Shown here piece by piece: positions 44,481-58,002 of a DNA stretch of 64,000 bases. The position numbers and the translations under genes are program-made. Each line of letters opens with the position of its first letter. Positions within the stretch are counted from its first letter, which is position 1. Source of the stretch: Calocera cornea HHB12733. Taxonomy: Eukaryota > Basidiomycota > Dacrymycetes > Dacrymycetales > Dacrymycetaceae. The notes under the pieces were generated by a model. It had not been told where the DNA came from and did no database searches. It worked only from the letters and a program-made list of their open reading frames with translations. The stretch spans positions 40,739 through 104,738 of the forward strand of contig KV424030.1 in NCBI GenBank assembly GCA_001632435.1. Reading direction: 5' to 3'.

Positions 44481-45021
44481 TGTATTAGGCGTGACGTTGA
44501 GCCCTTGGTGTGGCCCAGCCTGACCTAGCTTCCTAGCCCTGGTTCTTGATGGATGCGAGCTGCGAGATCTCAATCTCTGTGCCATTCTGGTATGGTAATC
44601 GTCCCAGGTGGATGCACTATCTATCATCGTCCAGATTGCCTCAGGGCTCTCAATAAGAATGAAGTCTTGTTCTTGCTTCCGCCTGCAACAAGAAGCCAGT
44701 ATAAGGGTCGCCAAGTAGGGGATCCTGGTGCTCCTCATCTCGATGCCGCATAGCTTCCCTGCATGGTGGTACACATGAGCGCTACTGACGTAACTTGAAT
44801 GCGACTGCCAGTCAATGTCTTCTCGATTCGGTCATCTTGCGCTTTGCGATGAGGTTAGGCAATATGCTTGGACTAGTCCTCTTCGCCTCTGCGTTTATAG
44901 CAGGACCAAAACTTGAAGTCAGTTCACGCAGCCAGTGGCATAGAGAGTGGATCATGAATTGGTAGCGAGGAAGGTTTTCGCTTTCGAGACAGGCTACTCA
45001 GCGCGTGCGAAGTAGCATGAC
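44481..45021. other. Intergenic
   Basis: No gene. It leads into the GST relic at 45022. Confidence 0.4.
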
Positions 45022-45105
45022 GCGACCGTCACCGAGCGTACGATCAAGAAGGTCCTTCGTGTGAAGGCGTCCATGGCCACCTATCAAGCACATCAAACGA
45101 TGTAA
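45022..45105 (+). pseudogene. Relic of a GST C-terminus
   Basis: Reads TVTERTIKKVLRVKASMATY and ends at TAA (45103-45105). It aligns with the last residues of the functional GST upstream (VTEPTIKKVLDAKAALAKH). No other exon of the copy was recognised, so only a fragment survives. It probably derives from a tandem duplication. Confidence 0.65.
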
Positions 45106-45366
45106 AGTCTCCGATGGGAGTCTCAGATTGATGTTGAGCGTGGCGTTCACGAGACAGTGGACACATACTGGTACATGAGTATTCATGCTGGTACGTATTT
45201 TGCCAAATTGAAGAGTCAGTGAGCATTGTACTATTTCTATATGGTAACTAATATGACAAGATGACGGTATTTCTACAGTATATGCAGGATGGGATATGTG
45301 ATGTGATGATACATGCTTGAAAACAGAGTGATGCAAAGTGTTGGATGAGCTGGACTATTCCCTGGA

Positions 45367-48300
45367 CTATTCCCTGGACGTATAGTAATGCGAAAGGTAC
45401 TCCTGTCCGTCATCGACACCGAACACAGACGCGGCGTCCATGTCAGACTCGGCTGGCGGATCGCTGTCCCAACTGAAGGATGCCTGGTGTCCGAGTCGAC
45501 CTCGAGGGAGCCCCGCGAAGTAACCTTCAATCTCGGTTTCATGTTGTGCCTGATCAAAGTCCGACGGACCGGGGTCCATGGGTGAAGCCATGCTGAAAAG
45601 ACCCAGGAAGGGTGTTGGAGGGTCTCCAAGTTGACCTCTGTAAGGTTCGTTACCATTTAGAGGAGCGGTTGGAGTTTTGTCGGATCGACTAGGATGGAGA
45701 GACTGCGATAGAATCGCAGCTACCCGGGACTCCGCGTCGTGCATACTATTCATGGAAGAAGAAGATGGCAGTGTGTCGTCTCCATCCAATTCTTCCTCGA
45801 AATAGTTGCTGAGATCGTGCAGCGTGGTGACAAGATCCCCAAAGGAAGCTTCTTCTCCTTCATCGTTGTAACCAGAGACCGACTCAGGCCGGCCATATCT
45901 TGCAGGGTCGTTGAGATTGTCCTGACGGTCTAGATCAACTCCAGACAATCGGGCAATCTCAATGTACTTGTGAGCACAGATGTCATACAATGCATGTATG
46001 TTCTGGGCGCAGGTCATTCTTGCGCTATCCGGTTGTGGTACGCACCAGCCAGAGTCGTCTGGCACGCCAAAAATGACACCACTTGGGCGATCCTCCTGCT
46101 TCCTGAGAGATGGACCGTTGATGAGGCTCATCCGAACAACTTGTCTGGCAGGCAGACCACCTGCCACTGACATGGGTTCGTCGAGAACCTCGAGCGCCTC
46201 GGAAGCGAGATCTGTTCCAAGAAGTCGAAGAAGTGGTGTCAAATGCTCCGAGCCGAAAAGTTTCAATTGACCTCGAATGTCTGGCATACTGAAGAGCTGC
46301 TTCAATAAGGCCATAGTGTTGACTCGTATTTCTTTGCCACTATTGAAGACGAGCCCAAGGAGAAGAGTTATTGTCTCCAGCCAACCTCCGCCAGGAATGC
46401 GCTCCCGCAAACATCCGATCATTTGCCGAATGAAGTCTTCCTTCGTCCGGAATCGATCCTTGGCAAACGAGGTCAAGACACGGACCACTCCGGGCCACTC
46501 AAAGCGCTCAGCAATAACAGAGAGCTTTAGCGCATATGTCTTGATTTGTTGATCCCCCTCTGGGCCCTTTGCCATGCTCTCCAGGAATCGAGGCATGGAA
46601 ACGGCGATAACGCTGTGCAAATCATCCCCCTCGAAAAACGGCCATTCTGGGTTGCTTGCCAAGCGGTCGAACAACAGAAATGTGACATCACTGGTGAATG
46701 ACGAACGAAGGCCGGGCGATAGAAGCTGGAATAGACTCAAATCTGGTCCTGTCCATGATTCTGGCCTTGCTGCAAGGCAGGCGAAGAGGCCGTCGAGTTC
46801 AGCGGTCTCCAGCACTCTGAACAGACTGTCAAGCATTTCGACGCCGTATCGGAATTCCTGCTTGACGGTTGAAGTCAAGCAGGCGATCCCAGTCCAGAGC
46901 AACTCTGGGTAATTTAGCAGTTGATTGATTGTTACTGAAGAAGCCAGAGTTGTAAGATCCTTAATCAGCTCGCCGGAAACTTCATTGCCTTGATCGACGT
47001 GATCAGATACAATGTTCGACAATCTTCCCAAGAGTTGCTCGAGGTTGTAGTAGTTGAGGTCGAATCGCAGAATGCAGAGTATTTGCAGTGACCTGAGGGC
47101 AACGTGTCGCTTCGAGGTACTGATGCTCCATTCTAGAGCAACCACACTCCAATCGTGACGGAGGGTCGGTAGCGTCGGATCAAGTAGTTTGATAATATCC
47201 TCACACAACGTAGTGATCAATACGCGACCGTCTGGACGCGATATTCTGTCTGCGCTGACCCATGCGAAATGTGCTGTATCGCGGCGAAGCAATTCCTCGA
47301 TATCTTGTAGCCTTCCGCGCGTGTCGCTTAAGCCAGTCTCACGAAGCGTGCATAAGCGAAGTATGCGTAGGAGAAGCATATGGGCGTCGATTCGAACCAA
47401 AGCTTGCTCGTGATCAACCAAGTTGAGGAGCGCATGAAGCAGCAAAGGGAGTTGCGAGGCCACTTCGCTTGCATCCGTCAATGCTAAGTCTGACAAGAAG
47501 AGGCAGGAGACCTGTCCGGATGACATCTTGACAGTATCATCGGATGGCGGGAAAAGGCCATCCAGTTCGCTCTCCGTATCGGTTGTAATCTCCAAAGGCT
47601 CTTCCAGTTTGGTCAGAGCAATGGTCTGGACCGTTATTCGAGCACACAAAAAATTGAATGCGTCGACCGCGATCGGTGTCATTGACAGAGCAGATATACC
47701 CGCTTGGACTATGCGGATGAAATCCTCCCGCCCACATCGGAGAGCATGTGTGGCGCAGATGTCCAGCATTGCACGATAGTTGGCGGGAAATCGGCCGCAA
47801 GTGAGTCGTTGCCAGAGGGCACGTACTTCAATCGCGAAGTTGGCCAGCAGGTGAACGGCACTGATAGCGATTAGGTGCATTACCGCACGTGTCGGAGTGG
47901 CCTTGTCACCGTTCTCTTGAACAGTAAGATCGATGTGTTCCATCCATGGTTCTAATATGATGAGCATTGAATTGCCGCCGTCGCTGTATCCTTGAGAGAA
48001 CCGCGAAGCGCATTCCGCCAGAAAAGCCATGGACAGCTCCGGCAATGCTGAAGCCACCGTACCAGCAACTGCTCGCTGCGCTTGCACGTGGCTCCCTTCA
48101 GGAACGACCTCCACAGCAGATCGGAAGGCCGATAGGGTGATCGGATGTTCACAGTCTCGCAGCAGTATCTCCAGGCATCCTAGGGATTTTCTCCGACAAC
48201 TGATATCTGGGTGTGTCAAGTTGGAAAGGCACAAGAATAGCAGCCGGCTGGTCGGAAGAAGTTTGGGATTGTCGAGGAGTCTATCTGACACGATATCGAA

Positions 48301-51300
48301 GAATATCGCAGCAACGGCGGGGTCGCGACTTGAAGGCAAGCAGAATGTTATCAAAGTGGATGTCATGTCCTCTCGTAGCATGCTGTGTCGACAAATGTTT
48401 TCGAGGGCTGTTCTGGAAGCACATGTCAGTAAGGCCGGGCTGATTGTCACTTGTATGGGAAACTTACTTCGCACTATTCCTGGCCGTGAGTGAGTTCAGC
48501 GGCAGAGTTCTCTCAATCCACCGGAAGACATCGGCATAGGTCGGGGGCGTCAGATTTGGGAGACCCTTATTCAGCGTAGGGGAAAGGTCAAATAGGGCAC
48601 TGTGGGACTACATAGACAGTTCAGCAATAGCTAACGAGGGAATGTGAAAGGATACCATACCGTAATGGCGGCAATAGCTCTGGTGGCTGATTCCGATCGT
48701 GCACGGACTAGATGTGCATCGGAGTGCTGGCTTGGATAAACGAAATCGCACCAGTCCTTGCACCAGATGTACATGCGAACAAGGCTGTCTGGATCGGGTT
48801 TCGTCGACAAATTACCTCCATACCAGATATCAAAAAGCTGCTCGATGAGCCCACAGAAGTGCTTCTGCAAGGAGAGTAACTCATGGTCTTGTCGCGCGAC
48901 TGCGTCTCGAAAGAAAGCCAGGGATCCACGGTAGAACGTGATCATGAGCTCCAGGATTTGCTCGCTGCCTTCCAGGCGCTTTGCCCAGTCAGACGTAAGC
49001 TGGAAGACATGCATCACAGATGTATGCAACCTATCCTGGTCCCGGCTGCGTTGCATAGAGCGTTTTTGAGAGAGAGCAGCGTATGCTTCAATGTGGACGT
49101 TTCGAACCACAGACCCTGCGTCTTCAAGTACGGCGTGTAAAGACTTTGGGTGTACACAGCCTAGAGCATACACGGTGCCTTCTCGAAGAGTCCGAGTATC
49201 TGCATCCAAATAAGGTAGCAGCAGACGGATTAGGCCGCGGTTCGTTAGAATCCGCTCTTGTAGAGGGATGGGCTCAGAACCATGTCTGGCATGGTCTCTT
49301 GGTGATGTTCCGGTGTCGGTGGGGATGGCTGTAGAAGATAGGGCGAGAACCCAAGAGACCCATTGGACCGAGGCTTGTGCCGACTCATTCAAGCTGACCT
49401 GACCAAAGGGACTCTTCATGGTCGCCATGGCAGTCTTCGTGCTGATACCAGCATGGCTGGAGACGACAGGGTGGGTTCTTGTGACTGCGGCAGCCAGCGT
49501 TGCTCGGAAACTGCTGACTAAGTATGGGCGCTTCTCCAAGCACACGCGAAGGAACGGCGGGAAGACTATCCTCCAAAGGAACCGGTCGGCGTTGTCGTCC
49601 TGGAGCAATTTGACCAAGTTCCGCTGCTGTCCCCCACCCAACCACTTGTTTAGTCGATCTTGATCCACTAATGTCAATGACCGGTCGCTCTCGCGCAAGT
49701 ATTCGGCTTGTCCAATTGTTCCTTGCAACGCATCGATTAACCTGAATGGTCCCGAATGGAGCGCTGTGTCAGGTTGATACTTGTCGGGCATACTGGCGAT
49801 GATGCGCAGAACCTTCAGCGCCAGGTCTCTTACCTGCAACTTTGCTGAGCAGATGAGGAAGAGACAGCCCGCGTCGACTTGTCCGATAAGCTGCGAACTT
49901 CCATCAGGTTTCGGGCTGGGTACCTCATCCAAACTGTTTTGTACGGCTGATAGTGTTCTTTCGGCCCATGTGGTGACGAGCAGCAGCCAAAGCTCCAGCA
50001 TTGGTTGATGTTCACACATCAGGTCCACCACAGGGTCAGACTGCAGGATGGCTTCGGACGCGAAGAGCCAGCGGGTGACGTGAAGAACCACGCTCGTGTC
50101 ATCGCCAGGTGTCGAAGCGAATCTTTGGAGCGCTTCGCTAGCGGCTTGTCCAATCAGCGGGTTGACATGTGCCACTGCATCGACGAGGCGCCCTATAGTC
50201 GATGACAATTTGGTATTACGATGCCAAAGCGTTGGGAGGGTTTCGTAGCATGCTCTGAGCAAATCCATATGTGGAGCAAGGTCTTTCCGGTATGCGACCA
50301 TGCGAGATCCGTTCTGACGGACAACCAAATTTTCTCGTTCTTCATAGCTGGGTGCTTGGCGAGAATATGAGAAGCTGTCGTCTGAGATGTACATTCCTCC
50401 AACAAGTCTACCGCAAGCAGTTGTGATTTTCATGATCAACGGCGATAAACGATCGACGAAATCTCGAATACCAGGCTTGGCTAGCGTCTGCTCGGAGAGC
50501 ACGCCGCTCCAGGCGGGAAGTTCTTCGGTGATCACCCAAAGCGAAAAGTCACTCGTGACAGGCCATGCTGGTGGCGTGTCGCTCTCCATTCCGCGGAGTG
50601 CTGAAATTGAGGATCGTAGTGCGATCGTCATCTTCTCGGGCGCCGGCAGTGATGTCGAGCCTGTTTGTGCCGTTCCAGTAATTGAGGGATCGTTCAGGAA
50701 ATCCATGATAAGATCGCGGCCGAACTCGAAATGTCGGCTACATGTGAGCTGGATGATATAGACAAACAGATCCAATGGTTCTTCGGGTGTCAGCTGAAGT
50801 GGCCGATTTGGTGGCGTTATCGACTTGATGCAGCCTTCGAGCGCTCGCAGAGTGGTGGACGCCGGCTCGTTTCCACGATAGAGGTATGTCCACAGCAGTC
50901 GGGATATGCCGTTCAAAGCGAAGACACGCACAGCTTTGTCCTTTAACTTCGCGGTGCAAAGGTCGAAGCACGGCATCCAATGCTTCAAGAAGTACTCCGT
51001 CGGCGCAAGACAGACACTCGTGATTGTCAGCGGGAATGCTGATTGCCAGTAGCGCGGCTTGGCTATCATCGCGAACGCTCGAGGATAGATCGACTGCATT
51101 GCCTTCGACCACAGCGGATGGTTGACCTCCGCTCCGGCTGTCTTGCGTATGGGATGCATCATGGCCGTCAGCGCCTCCGCAAAAGCGCTCTTGACGGTGA
51201 ACCCATGCACGTTGGCAAAGTGCCCGGCGAACGCATCCATGAATTCCGCCCCTTCCTCGAACGCCTCCGGCGGCCAGACCTTGATCTTGATGTGCTTCAA

Positions 51301-52988
51301 TCCCTTCAGCAGATGATCGTACCGCTGATCCGTCTCAGGCTGGCCTTGCTCGTTTCCCAGCGTACCGAACGCGTCCAGGAAATGGTCTGTAACGCTCTGG
51401 AAGCGAGTGTCTGCCATGGCTCCGAGCACTTCGGCGTACAAGGCGGCGACTGACTTCCAGTTGGAAGACTGGGCTAGGGCGCGCGGGTCGAGATCACGGT
51501 ACTCATTGAAGATCGTATTCTCAAGGTGGATGGCAAGCGCCTCGCCCATACTGTCCTTGCCCATTGTCCGAATGAGGACCAGGAGAGCTCGCGAGAAAAC
51601 GTAAATCGAAGCAAGCTGAGTGAGAATCAGCGGGAGGGTCATATATGCGGCTCGGTTGACGTACATGTTTCCGATGATTGAGGATCTGCCTTGCCTCCGG
51701 GTACGTCCTGATCTTGGCCGAAGTGGACAAGACCTTCTCCACCTGCTCCTGCGCTACCGCCTCTCGCTGCGTCTTTCGCCACCGCATGAGCGCTTCGATC
51801 ACCGAGTTCGCGTGTCGTTGGGCTATATGACCGAGGGAGACGAAGAGCGCATCGAGGGAGGGGTCGACTTTGGCACCGAACACAGATGCGACGCTGGGGT
51901 CCTTGTCCTGCAGAATACTCGTCAGACACAAGACTGACAGAAAAGTGGATATATGCGCACCAAATTCAAGTCCAGCACCTTCCTGATCTTCTCCTCAACC
52001 TTTGCCACAAACTGCGTGAAGACTACATGCAGCGCGAGCTCCCCAGGCGTCTTCGGCTCGTTCTCGACGACCGCCGCGCCCAGGCCGACCGCCTCGTCGA
52101 CCCCGACGGTCTGTACCCTGGGCCCTGCAACTGACCGAGGCAACTTGGGCACAGGCGGCACCTCCCTCCCCATATCGCTAAAGTCGGAATCATACGCCCA
52201 GCTGCTGGCGGCGGAGTGTGTCAAACCCCAGTTAGAGGCCGAGCTCGGGTTGCGCGTGCTGCTCGTAGATGCGGAGGCGCTCGTCGTTGTTGTATGGCTC
52301 GTACTTTGCTGGCTCGGGCGAGAGCGGGAGGTGGACAGCGTGGGGCGCTTCTTGTTGCTCTTCATGCTAAGCGCTGGGGACTGTGCGCGTGCGGGGGTGG
52401 ACGACGGCTTCGCAAACGGGTTCCGTAGCTCCGGGTAGGTATCCTTCCCCTCTGCGCTCTTCTCCCGATGTACATTCAACGACGGTACGGGCGGCACGCG
52501 GTCGGCAGCCTCGGCAAATGCGCGCACAGACTTCATCGCGGCCCTCAGCGCGCCAAAGCTGCTCTTTTTGACCACCGTGTGCGAGGTGGCGGTCGTTGCG
52601 GTCGTCGCCACGCTGTTGCTTGAGGAGTGACCACCGGGTCCGCGCGAGAAACTGGGCTTGTTACTCCGCAGACTGGAGGACATAATGCTCGTCTCGGAGG
52701 AGGTGGAGTTTCCCCGGGCATGGCGATTGATGAAGTGCTGCGAGGGCCCGGAGGGCGAATCGTCGGCTCCTCCTGCGGATGGTGGTGCTTGGAATCCGCC
52801 TGTCGACGGGATACGCGAGTCGGGGTCGAAGTAGGGCCGCGTGTGCCCGTGCGGCATGGGCGTAATGACATTCGACAAGTCCTCATCTTCATCGAAACCT
52901 GGGAGAAGTCAGCTCTGTGCCACCGGAGCCGGAAGGACCAGAGATGCGCACTGGGAATCTCGATCTGGAACGGCTCGCTCGTGCTCAT
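45367..52988 (-). CDS. TAO3: Cell morphogenesis protein Tao3/PAG1/Mor2 (Furry family)
   Basis: One very large gene of about 2,460 residues. Exons: 52952-52988, 51961-52898, about 51700-51907, then a long exon to 48661, 48468-48607 and 45367-48412. The N-terminus is disordered (Ser/Thr-rich). From about residue 300 the Furry-family helical repeats begin ('ELALHVVFTQFVAKVEEKIR', 'QLASIYVFSRALLVLIRTMG', 'ENTIFNEYRDLDPRAL'), and they continue through the body ('MRSKF...', 'FLIRIVQ...'-like HEAT segments). Furry/Tao3 proteins are scaffolds of the RAM/MOR pathway with NDR kinases, controlling polarised growth and cell separation. The junction at about 51655-51735 is unresolved: the frame ending KIRTYPEARQILNHRK does not connect to RAAYMTLPLILTQL through any normal intron. 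All other junctions keep frame. Confidence 0.88.
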
Positions 52989-53776
52989 CTTGGCGGGTCA
53001 GCCGCTCGACGGCAACTCGTATCGATAACAGAAAGAGATACAGACGATGAAGACGAAGCGGAGCGGTGTAGCAATGGCAGGTTATTGTCACCCCCTTGTC
53101 AAAGCGGGTCCCGATTCGGAGCACAAAGCCAAGGCCGGCCCTGGTCCCCCACTTTCTGCCTCTTCCACCCTCGCTCTCACGCGTGGGGGCGCGGCCCTAA
53201 GGGTTCAAACGCAGCGGGATCAGAATGGCTAACATTCTTGCTGAGCTAAGCCGTTGATGAAAAGGAGGGTTTTTATGTAACCCGGAGAGCTTGCCAGAGG
53301 CTTGGCCATGGGGTCGCCGCATTGCTAACATGAGGTGTGCCTATCCCTGAAAGGGCTGCTTGGGGCAGTTTGTGAACAAGGACGGGATTGATATCGGTCG
53401 ATACATGGTCTTTCCTTTACTTCAGCCTCTTCGCTCACTGCGTCCAACGTCCAATTGCTCCTTCCTGGGTACAATGGCGCGCGCCCGCAACGACAAGCTT
53501 TCATACCTCCTATACAACCGATGTCCCACAAGCTTTCGGATCGTCCGTTCGTTCGCTTCCGGCGCAACGCCTCCTCACAATACCCACTCTCCCATGTACA
53601 GTCCCGAGCGATGATGTGGAACATGACGTCGCCGCACGAGAGGGAACGGTGGGGCAGTTACCCCCCATGAAAATTGTACAAAATAAATTAGTGCGAGCAA
53701 CTATAATGAGTGGAGGATCCTAATGTACTTGGCATGGGATTTTGTGCAGGCGCGCCATGAGCGCGCTTGCGTCAGA
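52989..53776. other. Intergenic, Tao3 promoter side
   Basis: No gene supported; short frames on both strands lack domains. Confidence 0.45.
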
Positions 53777-54924
53777 CTAAGCATACGCATATGACCCGCC
53801 CTTCTCCAGCCCGCGTTTGTAGGCATCCCTCCCATGGACCATACTCACGAACGCCTTCGTCTTCTCTCCCGCGCTGTTTCCCCCACGAGCGATGAGCGTC
53901 TCGCATGCGAATGACATCAGGAAGTCGGCGGATGTGGGTTCAGGCCCGCCGGCAAACCACCCGGAGGGAGATTTGGCGAGGTGGGCCTCGATCTGAGATT
54001 GATCAGCATGGCAGGCGAGCGGAGCAGAATGAGCGCACCATTGCAGCGTTGGCCTTCACCTGCGGATCAACCAGAACGTTGAGCACATCTGCATAGCAAT
54101 CAGCTTTTCATCACAGTACTTAAAACAGGACGTACTCTTGCAAATAGCGAGCGTGATCGGCCGGATGAGGAATGGCGAGCGCTGCGGAATGAGGGTGAAG
54201 ATCAGTCCCATCACGAGGATCGGCTGGATCGTTCCCTCGGAGTAGTGGTTGTCTATGGCTGCCATGAGCCTTCTGGCGCAGCGCCGCGCAGAGTGAGAGC
54301 ACACACAGTACAGGTTATCCACCCATCCCTCCTCCGTTGGTACGAACCGTCCCTTCCCATACTTCGCGATCAAATATTCTATAGATTCCATCGCTCATCA
54401 GCCACCTTTCCTTACAACCACCAACCATGGTCCAACGCACCTACGATCGCCCCGCTCTCAGCAAGCGTGATGGGCCCGTCGGTGATGATCGGGCTCTTCC
54501 CGAGCGGGTGGATCTTCTTGAGCTCCGGAGGGGCCGTCTTGCTGGGTAGACGCTTGTAGTACTTGATCTCATAAGGGACCCCCAGTTCCTGCAGTTGCAA
54601 ATCAGCACGAAGTCACGCGCTGCAAAGAGCGGGGCGCACCTCGAGAAGCCAGAGGACGCGCTGACTCCGGCTGTCGTCTAAGTGATGCAGGACGATCTTC
54701 TTCTCCGCCGCTGCTGCCGGATCAGTACTAACGTCGCCAGCAACAGCGCTCTCTGTCGCCGCGGCGATGCCGGCGGCGGCAGCAGCAGTCGCGCCCGCCG
54801 TCGCCTCCTCGCCTACGTTCTCGGAAGGCGCAGCGACAGGCTCGGAGTGCACGGGGCCCGTGGCGAGGTCGGGGGCGAGCGGGTTGCCTTCGGGCGCCGG
54901 AGCAGTTTGTTCTTGGGTGGACAT
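53777..54924 (-). CDS. Glutathione S-transferase with Ala/Pro-rich N-terminal extension
   Basis: Six exons (54640-54924, 54441-54588, 54307-54378, 54136-54258, 54039-54088, 53777-53992) encode 297 residues. The first ~75 residues are an Ala/Glu/Pro-rich extension (MSTQEQTAPAPEGNPLAPDL...). The GST core starts KIVLHHLDDSRSQRVLWLLE, with ELGVPYEIKYYKRLP, IHPLGKSPIITDGPITLAES (cis-Pro and ES motif) and EYLIAKYGKGRFVPTEEGW. The C-domain has 'HYSEGTIQPILVMGLIFTLI' and the capping region PTSADFLMSFACETLIARGG. The sequence resembles yeast Gtt1-type enzymes, which are often membrane- or ER-associated with glutathione transferase or peroxidase activity. The N-terminal extension is not seen in typical family members and is not an obvious targeting signal. 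All phases sum correctly. Confidence 0.9.
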
Positions 54925-55258
54925 CTCTAGAGAACAATGCTAGTTGAGGATGTTCGAGGAGGATGCTGGGCTGTACCTGGCTCGGTCCCGTTCTTATAGG
55001 CGCGGCGGGTCCGGCCCTACTGGGCTCATTACCGGAGGGCAACTATGACGCGCTTGCGCGCGCGGTACCAAAGGTCGCTCGGCTTGGCACGGGGCTTTCG
55101 TCGGCACTTACGGCACGGGTTCCCAGGAAGGTAGCCTCATCGACCATGACTCGAAGGGCGGATTGGATAACAATCATGGGTAATATACAGTGCAAATCTG
55201 CTACATGCCAAGAGACCGACAGAAGTACCGAAAACGAAAGAAAGGCAACAGGATCAGC
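54925..55258. other. Intergenic between GST and MLH1
   Basis: About 330 bp containing the GST promoter side and the MLH1 3' flank. No further gene seen. Confidence 0.5.
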
Positions 55259-58002
55259 TCAGCAGCGCTCAAAGACACGGTACAAGTCCCGTAACTCAGC
55301 CACTTGCACAACATCTCTCTCCAGCAGCCCCCTCGGCGGCTCGAGGTATTTTCGGAATGCGGGAAAGAGGACATGCTCAATTTGCCACTCCTCGCTCTTC
55401 TTCGTCTCCGCATCCGCCGGGCCATCTTCCTTCCCTTGAATGACTGGTCCAGGAACATAGAAATAGGCGAGCTCGTGCAGAAAGTTGTAGAAGCAATCGG
55501 ATTCCGAGGACCAGTCGACTTGCGGGCCGAGGCGCATAAGAAACAGCGGGAGACGATCAAGATTCGGTGTGTATCCTGGCAGGAGGAGTGGGATGGCGGA
55601 AACGTGACCGGACGAGGTGATCTCGAGGGAGAAATACTCTGCAAGCATCTCCCGCCGCGGCATAATAGTTTTGATGATATCCTACAGCAAAACGTGAGTC
55701 GGATGTGGATTGCCCAGATATGAATGAAGTTACTTGGGTGATCTTGTCTACATTCAGATGCTGATCCTTGATGGCCTGCTCTGCACCAACAGCCAGCCGG
55801 ACCAGCTCCTCCAAACTAGGTGCAGGTTCGAGCGCGAGCTTGCCAATATTCCCGAACTGCATCAGTCCAAGCTGGTAGAAAAGCTCTTCTCTGCAGCACT
55901 TCTCAGTATATGTCCAAATTCAAGTCGAAGCACAATGTGCATACGAGAGTGCCGCATGATTGATCAAGAAGAGCTTCGTCGATGATTGTACTAGCGTGAG
56001 GCAAAGTCCGAGGGATGCGATGCCAACAAATGTATGTTCCGCAATGATTTCGGCAAGCTCTACAGCAACATCAGACCACGTGGAAGGAACAACTGCTGAA
56101 TACATACGCGCATGCTTCGCTTTCTTCACCGCACTTCTCAGCTCTTCCACACTCGTCAGGAAGCATTTGCTTTCGGTAATCGTCGGTATCTTCTCCTTCT
56201 TCCCAGGCTCAACCAGCGGTTGCGTGCCCTGTGCCTGTGACGTGCCTTGGATTACGGGGAACATCGAATCAAGCGTTCTCATCTTGAGATCGTTCCGGAC
56301 CTTCTTGTAAGATGGCTGTGATGGTTTGCGGGTTGGCTTGAATGATAATGGCGGTACTGTTTGAGGCTCATCATCGTCATCATCCAGCTCGTCCTCGTCC
56401 TCCTCATTCCCTCCTTCACTTTCCATCTCCTCGTCGGAACCTGCTGAAGAGCGCTCCTTCTTCAGATCGTCCTTCTTGAACTTATCCTTCTTGAAAGGGC
56501 TATGGCCGGTTAAGACGGTCTAGGTTCTGTGAGTATACATACACTCTTTGTAGTAGACTAGTACGCACCTGATACTGGAAGCTCCTTGACTGATCATTGG
56601 CAGCCAAGACGGTTTGCATCGCATCGGCGACATGCTCTGTGATACGCTCCTCTTCCAGAAAGTGAACCTCTCGCTTCGTCGGATGCACATTAACATCGAC
56701 TTTGCTGGGATCGATAACAAGGCTGGGAGACTCAGTGAGCGACAGTTGCATATCTCATGTATGCGTATCTACGTACCTCAAGTAGATGAAGCCGAATGTG
56801 CCTTTGGGCAGGATACCATTGTAGACAGCTTCGACAGCCCTTCTGACCCTAACACTATCCACACTTCGATCTATGGCCACCTCAGTCAGGGCTCTAGCAA
56901 CGAAGTTTGGTGGTCGACGCACGATTGATGAACAGCAGAAACGTCGGTTTCTTGACGTGATAGTTCGCGCTGGTGAACCAGACCTCCGCCTCCCACTCAA
57001 AGTCGTCCTTCTTCCCCGCCTCCGCCTTCGCCTCGAGAAGCTCCTTGGCAACACTCGGCCCATAGATGGTCTTGATAGCGGACTTAACGGTACCAGACGA
57101 TGGTGTAGTGACGTCAGCTGTGTTAGATCCCGCCTATCCGAACCAGTGTATGAGCTCGAAGGATATTGACAATACAGTGCACAGACCCACCTTCTTGCAC
57201 AAGAACGAGACGGTCGGGTTATGGATAGCATATCTCTGTACGACATCGAGAATGCGGGAATACTCGTCAGAGGGAGACTTGAGCGCTCGCAAGCGGAGCG
57301 GTGTGTTATAGAACAGATCCTCGACCTATGGCACCAATAAGCAACGGGCTCGAGCCGGAGAGGCGGCAACACAAACCGTGATGGTGGTCCCGTCGTTCCC
57401 AGCTGTCGGTTTCGGCTCTTCGGTAGCTCCAGGCTTAGACGGCGCAAGCACACCATCCGAATAGCTCGCCCTGGGCGCATATATGAGCATATATGCTGTT
57501 GGTGGGCGCATGGGCAGCGTACTTCCATGCGCATGACTCCTCCCTTGTCTTGGTCACCACGCTGAGATGTGCGACGTGGGAGATGCTCGCGAGCGCTTCT
57601 CCTCTGAAGCCGTATGTCTGGATCTTGGAGAGGTCCGAGAAGGTCGATAATTTGGAGGTGCAGAAGCGAGCTGCGAGGAGCGGGAGATCTGCTTTCTACT
57701 AGACGGTCAGAGATGGGACGTGGACGTGTGTCTGTGGGCGCACTCGGATCCCCGACCCATTATCAACTATCTGCAGCAGCTTCAATCCTCCATCTTTGAC
57801 CGATATCTTTATTGTTGTAGCTCCTGCATCCAGCGCATTTTCCAGCAACTCCTTAAGGGCATTGGCGGGTCTATGGATGATCTGGTGTATGTGCCTCAGC
57901 TCAGGTCCTGGCTGACCGCGAGGCATGACATACCTCTCCAGCGGCGATGCGGTTGATAAGCGACTCTTCAAGTCGATGTATCGGCTTGGGATCAGCGGCC
58001 AT
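55259..58002 (-). CDS. MLH1: DNA mismatch repair protein MLH1
   Basis: Eleven exons from ATG 58000-58002 to TGA 55259-55261. The GHKL ATPase motifs are all present: motif I in '[20 protein letters not shown]' (catalytic Glu), motif II in [17 protein letters not shown], and [15 protein letters not shown]. The transducer domain follows ([20 protein letters not shown], '[20 protein letters not shown]'). An acidic linker (residues about 420-450) leads to the C-terminal dimerisation domain ('[20 protein letters not shown]') and the protein ends VFERC, the conserved MLH1 terminus that completes the PMS endonuclease site. MLH1 acts in the nucleus with PMS1/MLH3 in mismatch repair and meiotic recombination. 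No motif is lost, so the gene appears functional. The splice choices [10 protein letters not shown] and LS|EELFYQ restore conserved blocks exactly. Confidence 0.95.
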
